Origin: Oscillospiraceae bacterium
Lineage (GTDB): Bacteria; Bacillota; Clostridia; Oscillospirales; Oscillospiraceae
Direction: 5' to 3'
Length of the DNA stretch: 13,644 nucleotides
Assembly: GCA_020025715.1 (NCBI GenBank)
Contig: JAHHRQ010000050.1
Span: forward strand, 1 to 13,644
This document shows positions 1 to 7,416 of the stretch, in pieces; the stretch's first letter is position 1; every line of letters begins with the position of its first letter. Below the pieces are notes generated by a model, which had not been told where the DNA came from, did not search any database, and worked only from the letters and a program-made list of their open reading frames with translations. Position numbers and translations under genes: made by a program.

Positions 1-3000
1 CCCCTGCCTTTTCCGCTTTTCTCCCAGAAGCCGTCGAAGTTTCTCTCCGGCTTTTCGGAAATCTCAGCCATAGCCCGCCGGATAACCACACCGTCAGCGG
101 GAATACGTTCCTGCAAAAGCAGATTGTGGGCGTTCATTTCACTATTTGACATGAAGCGGCGGGAAATACTGCTGTCGCACAGGGCATTTGCACAGGAACA
201 GATGCTCATGCCTATATGGTGGGCCATGTAGCAGCGCACCTTTTCACCATTATCTCTGCGGCAGCGGGAGGGGGTGAAGTCCAGAGCCTCCATAAAGCCG
301 AAGCGGCCAACAGCTCCGAAGTCTGCAAGCTTACGGAGATTTTTAACGCTTCCGGCAGGGTCGGCACGGAGTGCCAGAAAGCTGCTGTACGGTGAAACAA
401 CCATGTCTTTGTCCTGCCCGCGCTTTAAAGCCAGAGCGCCGCAGCCGCTGGCTTTGTAGCGGTAATTGAGAGCGCTGTCCAGAGAATAGAAAGCACTTTC
501 AGATATGCCCCATGGCTTTCCCGCAAACACTCTGTGTTTCTGGACGTAAAGACAGAAGCGGGAGCTTTCATATAAAAGACTGCCTCGGTATATGGGGAGA
601 AAAATCTCCGGCATCAGGTATTCAAACATTGTGCCTGTCCAGCTTGCAAGACCACGGTAGCCGTCCTTCTGGAGCTGTGCTCTGCTCAGTCTGCGCCAGT
701 GCTTTACCGGCACATCGCCTTTTGAAACGGCAATGTAGCTTGTAAGCAGAGCCTCGCTTGCCATAAGGTCATACCAGCCACCCGCGCCGTGGTCTGCTTT
801 CGTGTCATAGCAGATATAGAAAAGCCCGCGGGCGGGGTCATAGAGAGGCTTAAAGTCCATGCCTGCCATAATGGCTGCAACTCTCTCAGAGAGAGCCTTT
901 TCACCCATTTCCAGCAGTGCTTCACGGACAGTCACGAGACAGGCGTAAAGGTTGCCGCTGTCAACGGTGGAAATAAAGGGCGGCTCCATAACGGAAAGGG
1001 TGTGGGTGTCGTACCAGTTATAAAACTGACCGTTAAATTTGGGCAGCTTTTCAAGAGCTGTGACCACTTTTTCTATATGCTCGATTGCATCCTCAGGTGA
1101 AATTATCTCCATGTCCATGGCGGCAATGGATGAGCACATGGCAAGGCCTATATTGGTTGGAGAGGTTCTGTGAGCAATACCGACAGGGGGCTGCTCCTGA
1201 AAGTTATCCGGCGGGAGGAAATTATCGTACTCTGTGGAAAACTCCTGAAAGTAGAGATAATTTTTCTTTGCCGCCTCAATGAGAAACTTCCTGTCAGCAC
1301 CGGAAAGGCTTTTGGGCTTATAGGCGGGAAGTCCCAGCGCGTAGGCGCAGAGAGGGGAGAGCAGCCACATAAGACCTGCGGATTTTCCGATTATTGCCGG
1401 GGAAAAGAACAGAAGCAGCAGACCGGAAACAATAGAAAACCACATGGCTTTTATATAGCTTAATACGCCCTTGTCGCTTTTTTCGCTCTGCGCCGCAGTC
1501 TGCCACTGTAAAAGATTTTTACCGCTGACCACCATGCGCCACAGGGAGAGGAAAATGGCGGAAAAGCTTACGAAAGCTTCAAAGGGCAGCAGCCACAGCC
1601 GCATGAAGCAGGAAACTATTGCGCCGCCTACGCCGCTTAAAATGCGGGTGTATCTGCGAAGCCGGACTTTTTCCCGATTTCTCAGTCCCTCTTCCGCAAA
1701 GGACAGAAACAGTCGGCTGAGCAGTGCCAGAAGTGCCGCCCATGCGGACAGCACCAGTCCGTTTTCGGGGAAAAAGAAGCCTAAAATAATAGCGAGAAAT
1801 GTCATGGGAGAGACAAAGGCTCTCCTCACCGAATCAAAAAGCCGCCAGCGCTCTATTGCGGGAAGCTCTGAATGAAAAATCCACGGGATGTTCTGAATAT
1901 CGCCCCTTATCCAGCGGTGAAGCCGTTTAAAATAGCTTAAAGGCTTGGCGGGGAAGGAGTCGGAAAACTCCCGGTCACCCAGAAAACCGCCCCGAAGATA
2001 TGCACCCTCAATGGCGTCATGGGAAAGTATGCGGCCTTCGGGAAGTCTTGCACTGAGACAGTAATCCAGCGCCTCAGCGTCAATTATGCCTTTGCCTGCA
2101 AAGCCGCCGCTGCCGAATGCGTCCATGCACAGCTCACCGCAGAGACCGCCGTAGGGGTCGGTTCCGCCGGGACCTGCAAAAATAAGAGAAAAGTCGGTAG
2201 CATTTGCGCTTTGAAGCTCGGTGGATATGCGGGGCTGAATGATGCCGCAGCCTCGCTTTACAATGCCTGCTTTCCTGTCAATTACCGCTTTATTCAGCGG
2301 GTGGAGCATTGCACCCCGAAGCTCATCCAAGCTTTCGGGGTAAACCTTTGTGTCGCTGTCCAGAGTTACAATATATTTAACGCCTGAGAGCAGATCAGGC
2401 TCTCCGCAGATTTGAAGCTCAGATTTTTTACCGTTTAAAAGGGCGGCAAGAGCCATAATTGCCCCCCGTTTTCTTTCGTGACCTGAGTAATTATTTCCGT
2501 CAAAGTGCCGCTCTCTGGTGAAAAGATAGAATTTCCCGCCGTATTTCATGTTGAGCGCTTTAACGGCAGTTCGGGCGGCATTTATAATTTCGCTGTCCTC
2601 GGGCATTTCCTTTTCCGGGGCTTCCGGCAGGTCTGCAAGGAGGCCGAAGAAAAAGCCGTTTTTATTCCGGCATGAGTGGTAAAGCTCTTCAAGCCTGCCG
2701 CAAAGGCGTTTTGCGGACTCAACATCAGTTAAAAGAACGGAAATAACACAAATTGTTCCATCCTCTGCGCCTGATAATTCGCTGTCCATTCTGGGCATAC
2801 GTTTTGGCTTTACAAGGTGGAGAAGAATGAAGTCACCTATGCTCTTTATAAGCTCGGAAACCGGCAGCAGCAAAAGGAGAGCCGCCCAAAAGCTTTTAAA
2901 AATAATTGCAGGAATAAGGGAGAAAAGCAGGCTCAGAGTAATATTCAGCAGTATATACCACGCAGCTCCGCCGCTCTTTTTCTCCGGAAACAGCAGAAAG

Positions 3001-3779
3001 CCCACATGCTCGCCGTTTTTTTCAGCCTTTTCCATAAGCTTCCGGGCGCAGATGTGTTCCTCAATGCCCTCTTTTCGTGCAAGCTCCTCCAGCTTATTTA
3101 AGTAGGAAAGCTTTGTGTCATGGTCCATGCGGGGATAAATGCCGGTAGGGTCGGCAGAAAAAATCTCGTTTATAACATCGCAGGAATTTATAAGGGCTTC
3201 AAGGTCGATAACGGATAAAAGCCGGAGACTTGTAAAAAGCTTTTCCATTGCCGAGGTACATTCCTCTCCCTGACTTCCGTACTGCATATCGGCGCAGGTT
3301 TTTGCAATGGCTGAAATTATCTCCGCCTTTAATGCGTCGGGGAAAAGGCACAGCTCAGAGCGGGAGAGAACGTTTACAGACTGAAAGCCCCTTAAAAACA
3401 GGCGGCACCGCTCCTCGGTAATTTCTCCCTGACCCGATGCCAGCAGAGAGCGGCAGAGAGCAAAAATCAAGGTGCCGCCGCCGGAGCGGCGCAGACGCTT
3501 TGCACGGGTAATGGCTCTGAAAGCGCAGAGATACTCCCGCTGCACCATGTAGAAGTTATCTAAAAGCCACTCCCAGTGAGCGGGAACGGAAATTATGCCC
3601 TCCGCCCGCTTTGAAAGGGCAGAGTTTGCCTCTTTTATAACTGCCATGTCTTTCTTTAATTTCTGTGCCTCGTGTTTGCCGGATGTAAAATTTCCCGGAG
3701 TGGTGATGCGGGCGGCAGAGGCGGCGTAATTAAAAAGCCTTGAATCGGTGATGTATAGAGCAGAATTTTCGGTATCCAT
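1..3779 (-). CDS. Cyclic beta-1,2-glucan synthase-type protein (GT84 plus glycoamylase-like domain), C-terminus cut by window edge
   Basis: Reading the minus strand from the ATG at 3779 gives 1259 uninterrupted codons that run off the left edge. Residues 1-275 are soluble and helical. Hydrophobic segments lie at about 280-320. A glycosyltransferase domain follows, with a DSD motif at 474-476, HDAIEG at 587-592 and an RW pair at 622-623 (LHRWIRGD). More membrane segments lie at about 656-695, 718-750 and 778-820. Next comes the glycoamylase-like region, with HRTSPTN at 870-876, VDSGN at 939-943, GWYDLMASEA at 1001-1010, WGISES at 1090-1095 and YMAHHIGMS from 1184. This order matches the NdvB/ChvB/Cgs family, in which GT84 polymerises glucose from UDP-glucose, the middle domain (related to the GH189 cyclisation domain) closes the ring, and a C-terminal GH94-type phosphorylase domain trims length. 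That last domain is expected beyond the edge. An AAGGAGG ribosome site (complement of 3785-3791) sits 5 nt before the start. The family call is firm; the exact glucan product is inferred. Confidence 0.88.
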   Translation of the reverse strand, partial: MDTENSALYITDSRLFNYAASAARITTPGNFTSGKHEAQKLKKDMAVIKEANSALSKRAEGIISVPAHWEWLLDNFYMVQREYLCAFRAITRAKRLRRSGGGTLIFALCRSLLASGQGEITEERCRLFLRGFQSVNVLSRSELCLFPDALKAEIISAIAKTCADMQYGSQGEECTSAMEKLFTSLRLLSVIDLEALINSCDVINEIFSADPTGIYPRMDHDTKLSYLNKLEELARKEGIEEHICARKLMEKAEKNGEHVGFLLFPEKKSGGAAWYILLNITLSLLFSLIPAIIFKSFWAALLLLLPVSELIKSIGDFILLHLVKPKRMPRMDSELSGAEDGTICVISVLLTDVESAKRLCGRLEELYHSCRNKNGFFFGLLADLPEAPEKEMPEDSEIINAARTAVKALNMKYGGKFYLFTRERHFDGNNYSGHERKRGAIMALAALLNGKKSELQICGEPDLLSGVKYIVTLDSDTKVYPESLDELRGAMLHPLNKAVIDRKAGIVKRGCGIIQPRISTELQSANATDFSLIFAGPGGTDPYGGLCGELCMDAFGSGGFAGKGIIDAEALDYCLSARLPEGRILSHDAIEGAYLRGGFLGDREFSDSFPAKPLSYFKRLHRWIRGDIQNIPWIFHSELPAIERWRLFDSVRRAFVSPMTFLAIILGFFFPENGLVLSAWAALLALLSRLFLSFAEEGLRNREKVRLRRYTRILSGVGGAIVSCFMRLWLLPFEAFVSFSAIFLSLWRMVVSGKNLLQWQTAAQSEKSDKGVLSYIKAMWFSIVSGLLLLFFSPAIIGKSAGLMWLLSPLCAYALGLPAYKPKSLSGADRKFLIEAAKKNYLYFQEFSTEYDNFLPPDNFQEQPPVGIAHRTSPTNIGLAMCSSIAAMDMEIISPEDAIEHIEKVVTALEKLPKFNGQFYNWYDTHTLSVMEPPFISTVDSGNLYACLVTVREALLEMGEKALSERVAAIMAGMDFKPLYDPARGLFYICYDTKADHGAGGWYDLMASEALLTSYIAVSKGDVPVKHWRRLSRAQLQKDGYRGLASWTGTMFEYLMPEIFLPIYRGSLLYESSRFCLYVQKHRVFAGKPWGISESAFYSLDSALNYRYKASGCGALALKRGQDKDMVVSPYSSFLALRADPAGSVKNLRKLADFGAVGRFGFMEALDFTPSRCRRDNGEKVRCYMAHHIGMSICSCANALCDSSISRRFMSNSEMNAHNLLLQERIPADGVVIRRAMAEISEKPERNFDGFWEKSGKGR

Positions 3780-3784
3780 TTTTT

Positions 3785-3791
3785 CCTCCTT
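3785..3791 (-). promoter_or_regulatory. Ribosome binding site of the glucan synthase-type gene
   Basis: On the minus strand AAGGAGG is followed by five A residues and the ATG at 3779. This near-perfect match to the anti-Shine-Dalgarno sequence fixes the start of the large glycosyltransferase gene. No convincing promoter was found for this gene. The best -10-like element on the minus strand is TATTAT (complement of 3836-3841), with only a weak -35. Confidence 0.8.
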
Positions 3792-3878
3792 AAACATAAA
3801 GAGCCTATATTGACATATTTTCCCCTCACTTTCCGATAATATTCTGACAGAAAAAGAAATTTAAAAAGCTGACAAGAA

Positions 3879-3939
3879 AAAACACTTGACAGGGGAAAAG
3901 AAAAGTAGTATACTCCGTTAAGCTAAAACACTTGACAGG
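3879..3939 (+). repeat. 15-nt direct repeat flanking the ylxM promoter
   Basis: The sequence AAAACACTTGACAGG occurs at 3879-3893 and again at 3925-3939, with starts 46 nt apart. The first copy supplies the -35 box. The second supplies the first part of the AGGAGG ribosome site of ylxM and has no -10 box after it. The core TGACA also occurs in the same direction at 3811, 3845 and 3870. It could be an operator or a chance duplication. Confidence 0.6.
3886..3914 (+). promoter_or_regulatory. Sigma-A-type promoter of the ylxM-ffh-rpsP-khpA operon
   Basis: A perfect -35 box TTGACA (3886-3891) and a -10 box TATACT (3909-3914) are separated by 17 nt. The start of transcription would fall near 3921, giving a leader of about 30 nt before the GTG of ylxM. 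The match is close to the sigma-A consensus, as expected for an operon with ffh and rpsP. Confidence 0.8.
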
Positions 3940-3942
3940 AGG
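3937..3942 (+). promoter_or_regulatory. Ribosome binding site deciding the GTG start of ylxM
   Basis: AGGAGG lies 8 nt upstream of the GTG at 3951. The next in-frame methionine (residue 7, ATG at 3969) has no comparable site and would remove conserved N-terminal residues, so GTG is preferred. Confidence 0.75.
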
Positions 3943-3950
3943 GCTGAGCC

Positions 3951-4307
3951 GTGAACGAAAGCAGAGTTATGCAGAGCCTGCTGCTTGATTTTTACGGTGA
4001 GCTGCTCACTGAAAAGCAGAGAGAGTGCTACGATCTGCATTATAACGAAGATCTTTCCCTTTCTGAAATCGCACAGCAGGCCGGAATTTCCCGGCAGGGT
4101 GTGTGGGACAACATAAAGAGGGCTGAAGATTCCCTTAAAGATATAGAAGAAAAAACAGGTCTTGTCCGCCGCTTTCAGGAAACTAAAGAGGCGCTCATAA
4201 GACTCTCGGAAATTGTGGACAAGCTTCAAAACGAGAGCGAGGGCAAAGCAAAAGAACTTGCTTTGGAGGCAGGCAAAGAAATTGAGACTCTTTTGAGCAG
4301 AGGTTAA
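3951..4307 (+). CDS. ylxM: YlxM family helix-turn-helix protein associated with SRP (UPF0122)
   Basis: This 118-residue protein has the family's N-terminal pattern (LLLDFYGELLTEKQRECYDL), then a sigma-70 region 4-like helix-turn-helix at about residues 35-60 (LSLSEIAQQAGISRQGVWDN), then a charged C-terminal helix. YlxM is almost always encoded just before ffh. In streptococci the homologue binds SRP components and modulates the Ffh/FtsY GTPase cycle, and a DNA-binding role is also conceivable from the fold. Here it is the first gene of the operon, starts with GTG, and its stop is only 2 nt before the ffh start, so the two are translationally linked. Assignment is by motif and context; the regulatory mechanism is not visible in the sequence. 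Confidence 0.93.
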   Translation: MNESRVMQSLLLDFYGELLTEKQRECYDLHYNEDLSLSEIAQQAGISRQGVWDNIKRAEDSLKDIEEKTGLVRRFQETKEALIRLSEIVDKLQNESEGKAKELALEAGKEIETLLSRG

Positions 4308-4309
4308 AT

Positions 4310-5686
4310 ATGGCGTTTGAAAGCTTATCTGAAAAACTGAATGCGGCATTTAAAAAACTCCGCGGCAAAGGCAGACTTACCGCATCTGATATTAAGGAAG
4401 CTATGCGCGAGGTGCGTATGGCTCTGCTTGAGGCGGACGTAAGCTATAAAGTTGTAAAGCAGTTTACAAAGACCGTCACCGAGAAGGCCAGCGGCTCCGA
4501 AGTTCTGGAAGCCCTGTCTCCGGCTCAGATGGTTATAAAAATCGTTAATCAGGAGCTGTGCGACCTTATGGGCGGCGAGAGCACTAAGCTCAATATAAGC
4601 TCCAAATCCCCCAGCGTTGTAATGCTGGTTGGACTTCAGGGTGCAGGTAAAACCACCAACGGCGCAAAGCTTGCCGGCTATATGAAAAAGCAGGGAAAGC
4701 GTCCTCTTCTGGCAGCCTGTGATATTTACCGCCCCGCAGCTATTAAACAGCTGGAAACAGTGGGTGCTCAGCTTGATATTCCCGTTTTCCAGATGGGACA
4801 GACCAATCCCGTGGACATTGCAAAGGCCGCTGTTGAGCACGCTAAAAAGCACGGTAACGATCTGGTATTCCTTGATACCGCCGGTCGTCTCCATATAGAT
4901 GAACAGCTCATGGATGAGCTTAAAAACATCAAGGCCGCCGTTGAACCGGCAGAAATCCTGCTTGTTGTTGACGCTATGACCGGTCAGGACGCAGTTAATG
5001 CAGCCACCGCCTTTGACGAGGCGCTGGACGTTACAGGCGTTATGCTCTCAAAGCTTGACGGTGACGCCCGAGGCGGTGCAGCCCTTTCCATTAAGGCTAC
5101 CACCGGTAAGCCCATTAAGTTTATAGGCGTTGGCGAAAAGCTCGACATGATTGAGCCTTTCCACCCCGACAGAATGGCATCCAGAATTCTGGGTATGGGC
5201 GACGTGTTGACCCTTATCGAAAAGGCAGAGCAGAGCTTCGACGAAAAGAAAGCTCGTGAAACTGCCGAGAGAATGAGAGCCAATAAGCTGAGCCTTGACG
5301 ACTATCTGGACCAGATGGCACAGCTTCGCAGCATGGGCGATCTGGGCGATATTGCCGCCATGATCCCCGGCATGGACGCATCTGCACTTAAAGGTGCAAA
5401 TGTTGATGAAAAGGCAATGGCAAGGCAGGAGGCTATTATCCGCGCCATGACCAAGGCCGAGAGAGACAACCCCAACATCTTAAACTCCAGCCGTAAAAAA
5501 CGCATTGCCGCCGGTTCCGGCACATCCGTTGTGGATGTAAACCGTGTTTTAAAGCAGTTTGCAGCACTCCAGCAGATGACCAAACAGCTCAACGGCAAGA
5601 ACATGAAGAAGATGCAGAAAAAGATGGGCCGCATGGGCGGCGGCTTCCCCGGTATGCCGGGTATGCCCGGAGGCTTCGGCTTCTAA
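4310..5686 (+). CDS. ffh: Signal recognition particle protein Ffh (SRP54)
   Basis: At 458 residues this is full length for bacterial Ffh. The N-domain helical bundle covers about 1-90. The GTPase domain (about 100-295) shows the P-loop GLQGAGKT at 108-115, DTAGR at 189-193, and SKLDGDARGG at 247-256 for guanine recognition and the SRP-specific insertion region. The methionine-rich M domain (about 325-440) binds 4.5S/scRNA and hydrophobic signal sequences. It contains many Met residues and a SRKKRIAAGSGT segment typical of the RNA-binding helix-turn-helix. The tail is Gly/Met/Pro rich (GMPGMPGG), as in many Firmicutes. In the cytosol Ffh captures signal-anchor sequences on translating ribosomes and delivers them to FtsY at the membrane. 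It follows ylxM by 2 nt, with a weak AGAGG-like ribosome site inside the end of ylxM. Confidence 0.98.
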   Translation: MAFESLSEKLNAAFKKLRGKGRLTASDIKEAMREVRMALLEADVSYKVVKQFTKTVTEKASGSEVLEALSPAQMVIKIVNQELCDLMGGESTKLNISSKSPSVVMLVGLQGAGKTTNGAKLAGYMKKQGKRPLLAACDIYRPAAIKQLETVGAQLDIPVFQMGQTNPVDIAKAAVEHAKKHGNDLVFLDTAGRLHIDEQLMDELKNIKAAVEPAEILLVVDAMTGQDAVNAATAFDEALDVTGVMLSKLDGDARGGAALSIKATTGKPIKFIGVGEKLDMIEPFHPDRMASRILGMGDVLTLIEKAEQSFDEKKARETAERMRANKLSLDDYLDQMAQLRSMGDLGDIAAMIPGMDASALKGANVDEKAMARQEAIIRAMTKAERDNPNILNSSRKKRIAAGSGTSVVDVNRVLKQFAALQQMTKQLNGKNMKKMQKKMGRMGGGFPGMPGMPGGFGF

Positions 5687-5693
5687 ACTAAGC

Positions 5694-5718
5694 TTACAAC
5701 CGCAATAAGCGCTTGTAA
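5694..5718 (+). other. Imperfect inverted repeat between ffh and rpsP
   Basis: TTACAA (5694-5699) pairs with TTGTAA (5713-5718) and CGC (5701-5703) with GCG (5709-5711), leaving one C-C mismatch and an AATAA loop. No T-run follows, so it is not an intrinsic terminator. It could be an RNA processing or stability element, or a control site ahead of rpsP. Function unknown. Confidence 0.45.
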
Positions 5719-5750
5719 TATATGAAAAATAACACGGAGGTGAAAATAAA

Positions 5751-5987
5751 ATGGTTAAAATCAGACTTCGCAGAATGGGTGCTAAGAAGGCTCCTTTCTA
5801 TCGTATAGTTGTCGCTGACTCCCGTTTCCCCCACGACGGTCGTTTCATCGAGGAGATCGGTTCCTACGATCCCAATGCAGACAGCAATAAGCTGAATGTA
5901 AACATGGAGCGCGCACAGTACTGGATTTCCAAGGGCGCTCAGCCTACCGAGACAGTCCGCGGCCTGCTGAAAAAGGCCGAGGCCTAA
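5751..5987 (+). CDS. rpsP: 30S ribosomal protein S16
   Basis: This 78-residue protein begins MVKIRLRRMGAKKAPFYRIV and continues with the family hallmarks ADSRFPHDGRFIEEIGSYDP and ERAQYWISKGAQPTETVRGL. Length and sequence match S16 along its entire extent. S16 binds 16S rRNA in the 5' and central domains and is needed for 30S assembly. A strong ribosome site GGAGGTG (5736-5742) precedes the ATG by 8 nt, consistent with high expression. It is the third gene of the ffh operon; the 64-nt gap after ffh is the longest in the operon and contains an imperfect hairpin. The same order, ffh then rpsP then a KH-domain gene, is common in Firmicutes. Confidence 0.98.
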   Translation: MVKIRLRRMGAKKAPFYRIVVADSRFPHDGRFIEEIGSYDPNADSNKLNVNMERAQYWISKGAQPTETVRGLLKKAEA

Positions 5988-6005
5988 TAAGGAGTTTCTA
6001 CCGGC

Positions 6006-6236
6006 ATGAAAGAACTTTTGACCTACATTGTACAGAGCCTTGTTGATAATCCCGACGAGGTTTCTGTGACCGAGCACAAGGCCGACGGCGAGACCGTTTT
6101 TGAGGTTCGGGTTGCTGACGGCGATATGGGCAAGGTCATAGGCCGGCAGGGCAGGATCGTAAAACAGATCCGTATACTCATGCGGGCCGTTGCCCAGAGA
6201 AAGGGCAAAAAGGTTTCAGTTGAGATTCTGGACTGA
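6006..6236 (+). CDS. khpA: KH-domain RNA-binding protein KhpA (YlqC family)
   Basis: At 76 residues the protein is essentially one KH fold. The GxxG nucleic acid-binding loop appears as GKVIGRQGR at about 42-50, preceded by a VFEVRVADGD strand and followed by the helix IVKQIRILMRAVAQRKGKK. KhpA, usually together with KhpB/Jag, binds RNA in Gram-positive bacteria and affects cell elongation, division and small-RNA pools. Its location directly after rpsP is the standard Firmicute arrangement. The start ATG lies 18 nt after the rpsP stop with an AAGGAG site (5989-5994). It is the last gene of this transcription unit, with a terminator starting 18 nt after its stop. The partner khpB gene is not in the window. 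Confidence 0.95.
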   Translation: MKELLTYIVQSLVDNPDEVSVTEHKADGETVFEVRVADGDMGKVIGRQGRIVKQIRILMRAVAQRKGKKVSVEILD

Positions 6237-6254
6237 GATTTTTATGTATGAATG

Positions 6255-6282
6255 AAACAGAGGTTTTTGCCTCTGTTTTTTT
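6255..6282 (+). terminator. Intrinsic terminator after khpA
   Basis: AAACAGAGG (6255-6263) and CCTCTGTTT (6270-6278) form a 9-bp stem around a 6-nt loop, and the descending arm runs into a T-run ending at 6282. It closes the ylxM-ffh-rpsP-khpA operon. Confidence 0.88.
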
Positions 6283-6335
6283 CATATCCAAATTAGATTT
6301 TACATATACTGAATATACATTTTGTGGAATAATTC

Positions 6336-6364
6336 TTGTCTAACCTGCAAAGATATAGTATACT
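6336..6364 (+). promoter_or_regulatory. Sigma-A-type promoter of the lipoprotein gene
   Basis: The -35 box TTGTCT (6336-6341) and -10 box TATACT (6359-6364) are separated by 17 nt, about 44 nt before the start codon. The ribosome site AGGGAGG (6395-6401) lies 6 nt before the ATG at 6408. With the terminator upstream, this indicates an independent transcription unit. Confidence 0.72.
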
Positions 6365-6407
6365 AAACTAAAGCTAATCCGAAAAATTTCTTACAGGGAG
6401 GCATAAT

Positions 6408-7268
6408 ATGAAAACGCTGAAAAAAGTCCTTGCCATCACTCTCGCACTGACCCTCGTGCTGTGCCTGAGTGGCTGCGGCTCCTTCGAGAGAAGCATAATG
6501 AAGGGCGCAAAGAAAATGCAGGAGCTTAACAGCCTGCACATGGATCTTACCTTGGACATGAGCCTTAATGTGGGGATTATGGGCGAAAATATGGATATGG
6601 ATCTGAAAGCCACAAATTCCGCCGATATTCAGACCTCACCCAAAAAGCTCCTTATGGAGACTACTGCCGATGTTATGGGCGAGAAGCAGACCATTTACAT
6701 CTATGTTGAGCAGAACGGCGACACATTCACCGCTGCTGCTTCTCCGGACGGAAACTACTGGGAAAGCGCTGATGACATAGAGATTGATGCTTCTGCGGCT
6801 GAGGGACTTATTGACCCCAAGGCAGGCATTGCTCTGCTTGCAAAATACGCTTCCAGCTTTGAAAAGGTAAGTGCCGAGAACGTTGTGGGATATGATACCG
6901 TCCGCTATGACGGCGTTATTACCAGCGACGATTTTAAGGAGCTTTTCGCTCTGGTGGATATTGCCCAGCTTGCAGGAGCAGATGTTGATCTCACCGAGGA
7001 GGAAATGGCTCAGATAAAAGAGGCTCTGAAAGGCCCCTTTAATGTGCCCTGCTCAATCTGGCTTGATGGCAAGACCGGCATGATTATCCGCTATGATATT
7101 GACCTTACCGAAATGATAGGCTCAATAATCGAAACCATGCTTGCACAGGAACTGGTTGGCACCGAGGCGGAGGAGCTTGGACTTGAAATAAAAGTTAATA
7201 ACATGAAGCTCAGCACTGTTCTGTCACAGTTTGATGCTGTTGAGGAAATTGCAAGACCTGAGTTCTAA
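6408..7268 (+). CDS. Secreted lipoprotein of unknown function (DUF6612/LppX-like fold suspected)
   Basis: This is a 286-residue protein. The N-terminus is a clear lipoprotein signal peptide: a positive start (MKTLKKV), a hydrophobic stretch, and the lipobox LSGC with Cys23 as the lipidated residue. It should therefore be anchored on the outer face of the membrane. The mature part is acidic, with alternating strand-like patterns (HMDLTLDMSLNV, KKLLMETTADVMGEKQTIYIYV, NGDTFTAAASPDGNYWE) and a later segment ending in IWLDGKTGMIIRYDIDLTEM. This resembles the half-barrel folds of LolA/LppX-like lipoproteins and of DUF6612-type proteins common in Clostridia, but that relation is a judgement from pattern, not a search. 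No catalytic motif was found. The gene has its own promoter and is followed at once by a strong terminator, so it is probably monocistronic. It may bind a hydrophobic ligand. Confidence 0.8.
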   Translation: MKTLKKVLAITLALTLVLCLSGCGSFERSIMKGAKKMQELNSLHMDLTLDMSLNVGIMGENMDMDLKATNSADIQTSPKKLLMETTADVMGEKQTIYIYVEQNGDTFTAAASPDGNYWESADDIEIDASAAEGLIDPKAGIALLAKYASSFEKVSAENVVGYDTVRYDGVITSDDFKELFALVDIAQLAGADVDLTEEEMAQIKEALKGPFNVPCSIWLDGKTGMIIRYDIDLTEMIGSIIETMLAQELVGTEAEELGLEIKVNNMKLSTVLSQFDAVEEIARPEF

Positions 7269-7278
7269 ACTATAATTA

Positions 7279-7313
7279 AAAGAGCCGCCCGCAGGGGCGG
7301 CTCTTTCCTTTTT
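7279..7313 (+). terminator. Strong intrinsic terminator after the lipoprotein gene
   Basis: AAAGAGCCGCCC (7279-7290) pairs perfectly with GGGCGGCTCTTT (7295-7306) around the loop GCAG, giving a 12-bp stem followed by a T-rich tail (CCTTTTT). It starts 10 nt after the stop codon. The near-perfect symmetry could also permit use from the other strand, but no gene converges on it. Confidence 0.92.
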
Positions 7314-7343
7314 GCAGTTGGCCTAAAAAACTTTCACAAGTGC

Positions 7344-7372
7344 TTGACAATCTCCTTTTACCGGAATAAACT
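7344..7372 (+). promoter_or_regulatory. Sigma-A-type promoter of the membrane protein gene
   Basis: A consensus -35 box TTGACA (7344-7349) and a -10 box TAAACT (7367-7372) are separated by 17 nt. The leader is about 38 nt, with a GAAAGGA ribosome site (7402-7408) 8 nt before the ATG at 7417. Confidence 0.68.
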
Positions 7373-7416
7373 GCAAACAAGTTAGAGACAACAAACTGAC
7401 AGAAAGGATAATAAAA

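Noticed and set aside
212..3105. Several plus-strand frames of 60-134 codons within 212-3105
   Set aside because: The minus strand encodes one continuous conserved protein across the whole stretch. The plus-strand frames lack ribosome sites and look like frame shadows of it.
1..3779. The large minus-strand gene being a pseudogene or frameshifted
   Set aside because: Codon-by-codon reading from the ATG at 3779 to the edge shows no stop and keeps all expected family motifs in order.
3932..3960. A second promoter starting from the TTGACA at 3932-3937
   Set aside because: There is no -10-like box 16-18 nt downstream (CGAAAG at the 17-nt position), and a start there would fall inside ylxM.
3918..4894. 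Minus-strand frames of 143 and 189 codons opposite ylxM and ffh
   Set aside because: Both are antisense shadows of strongly conserved genes, with no ribosome site and no recognisable protein features.
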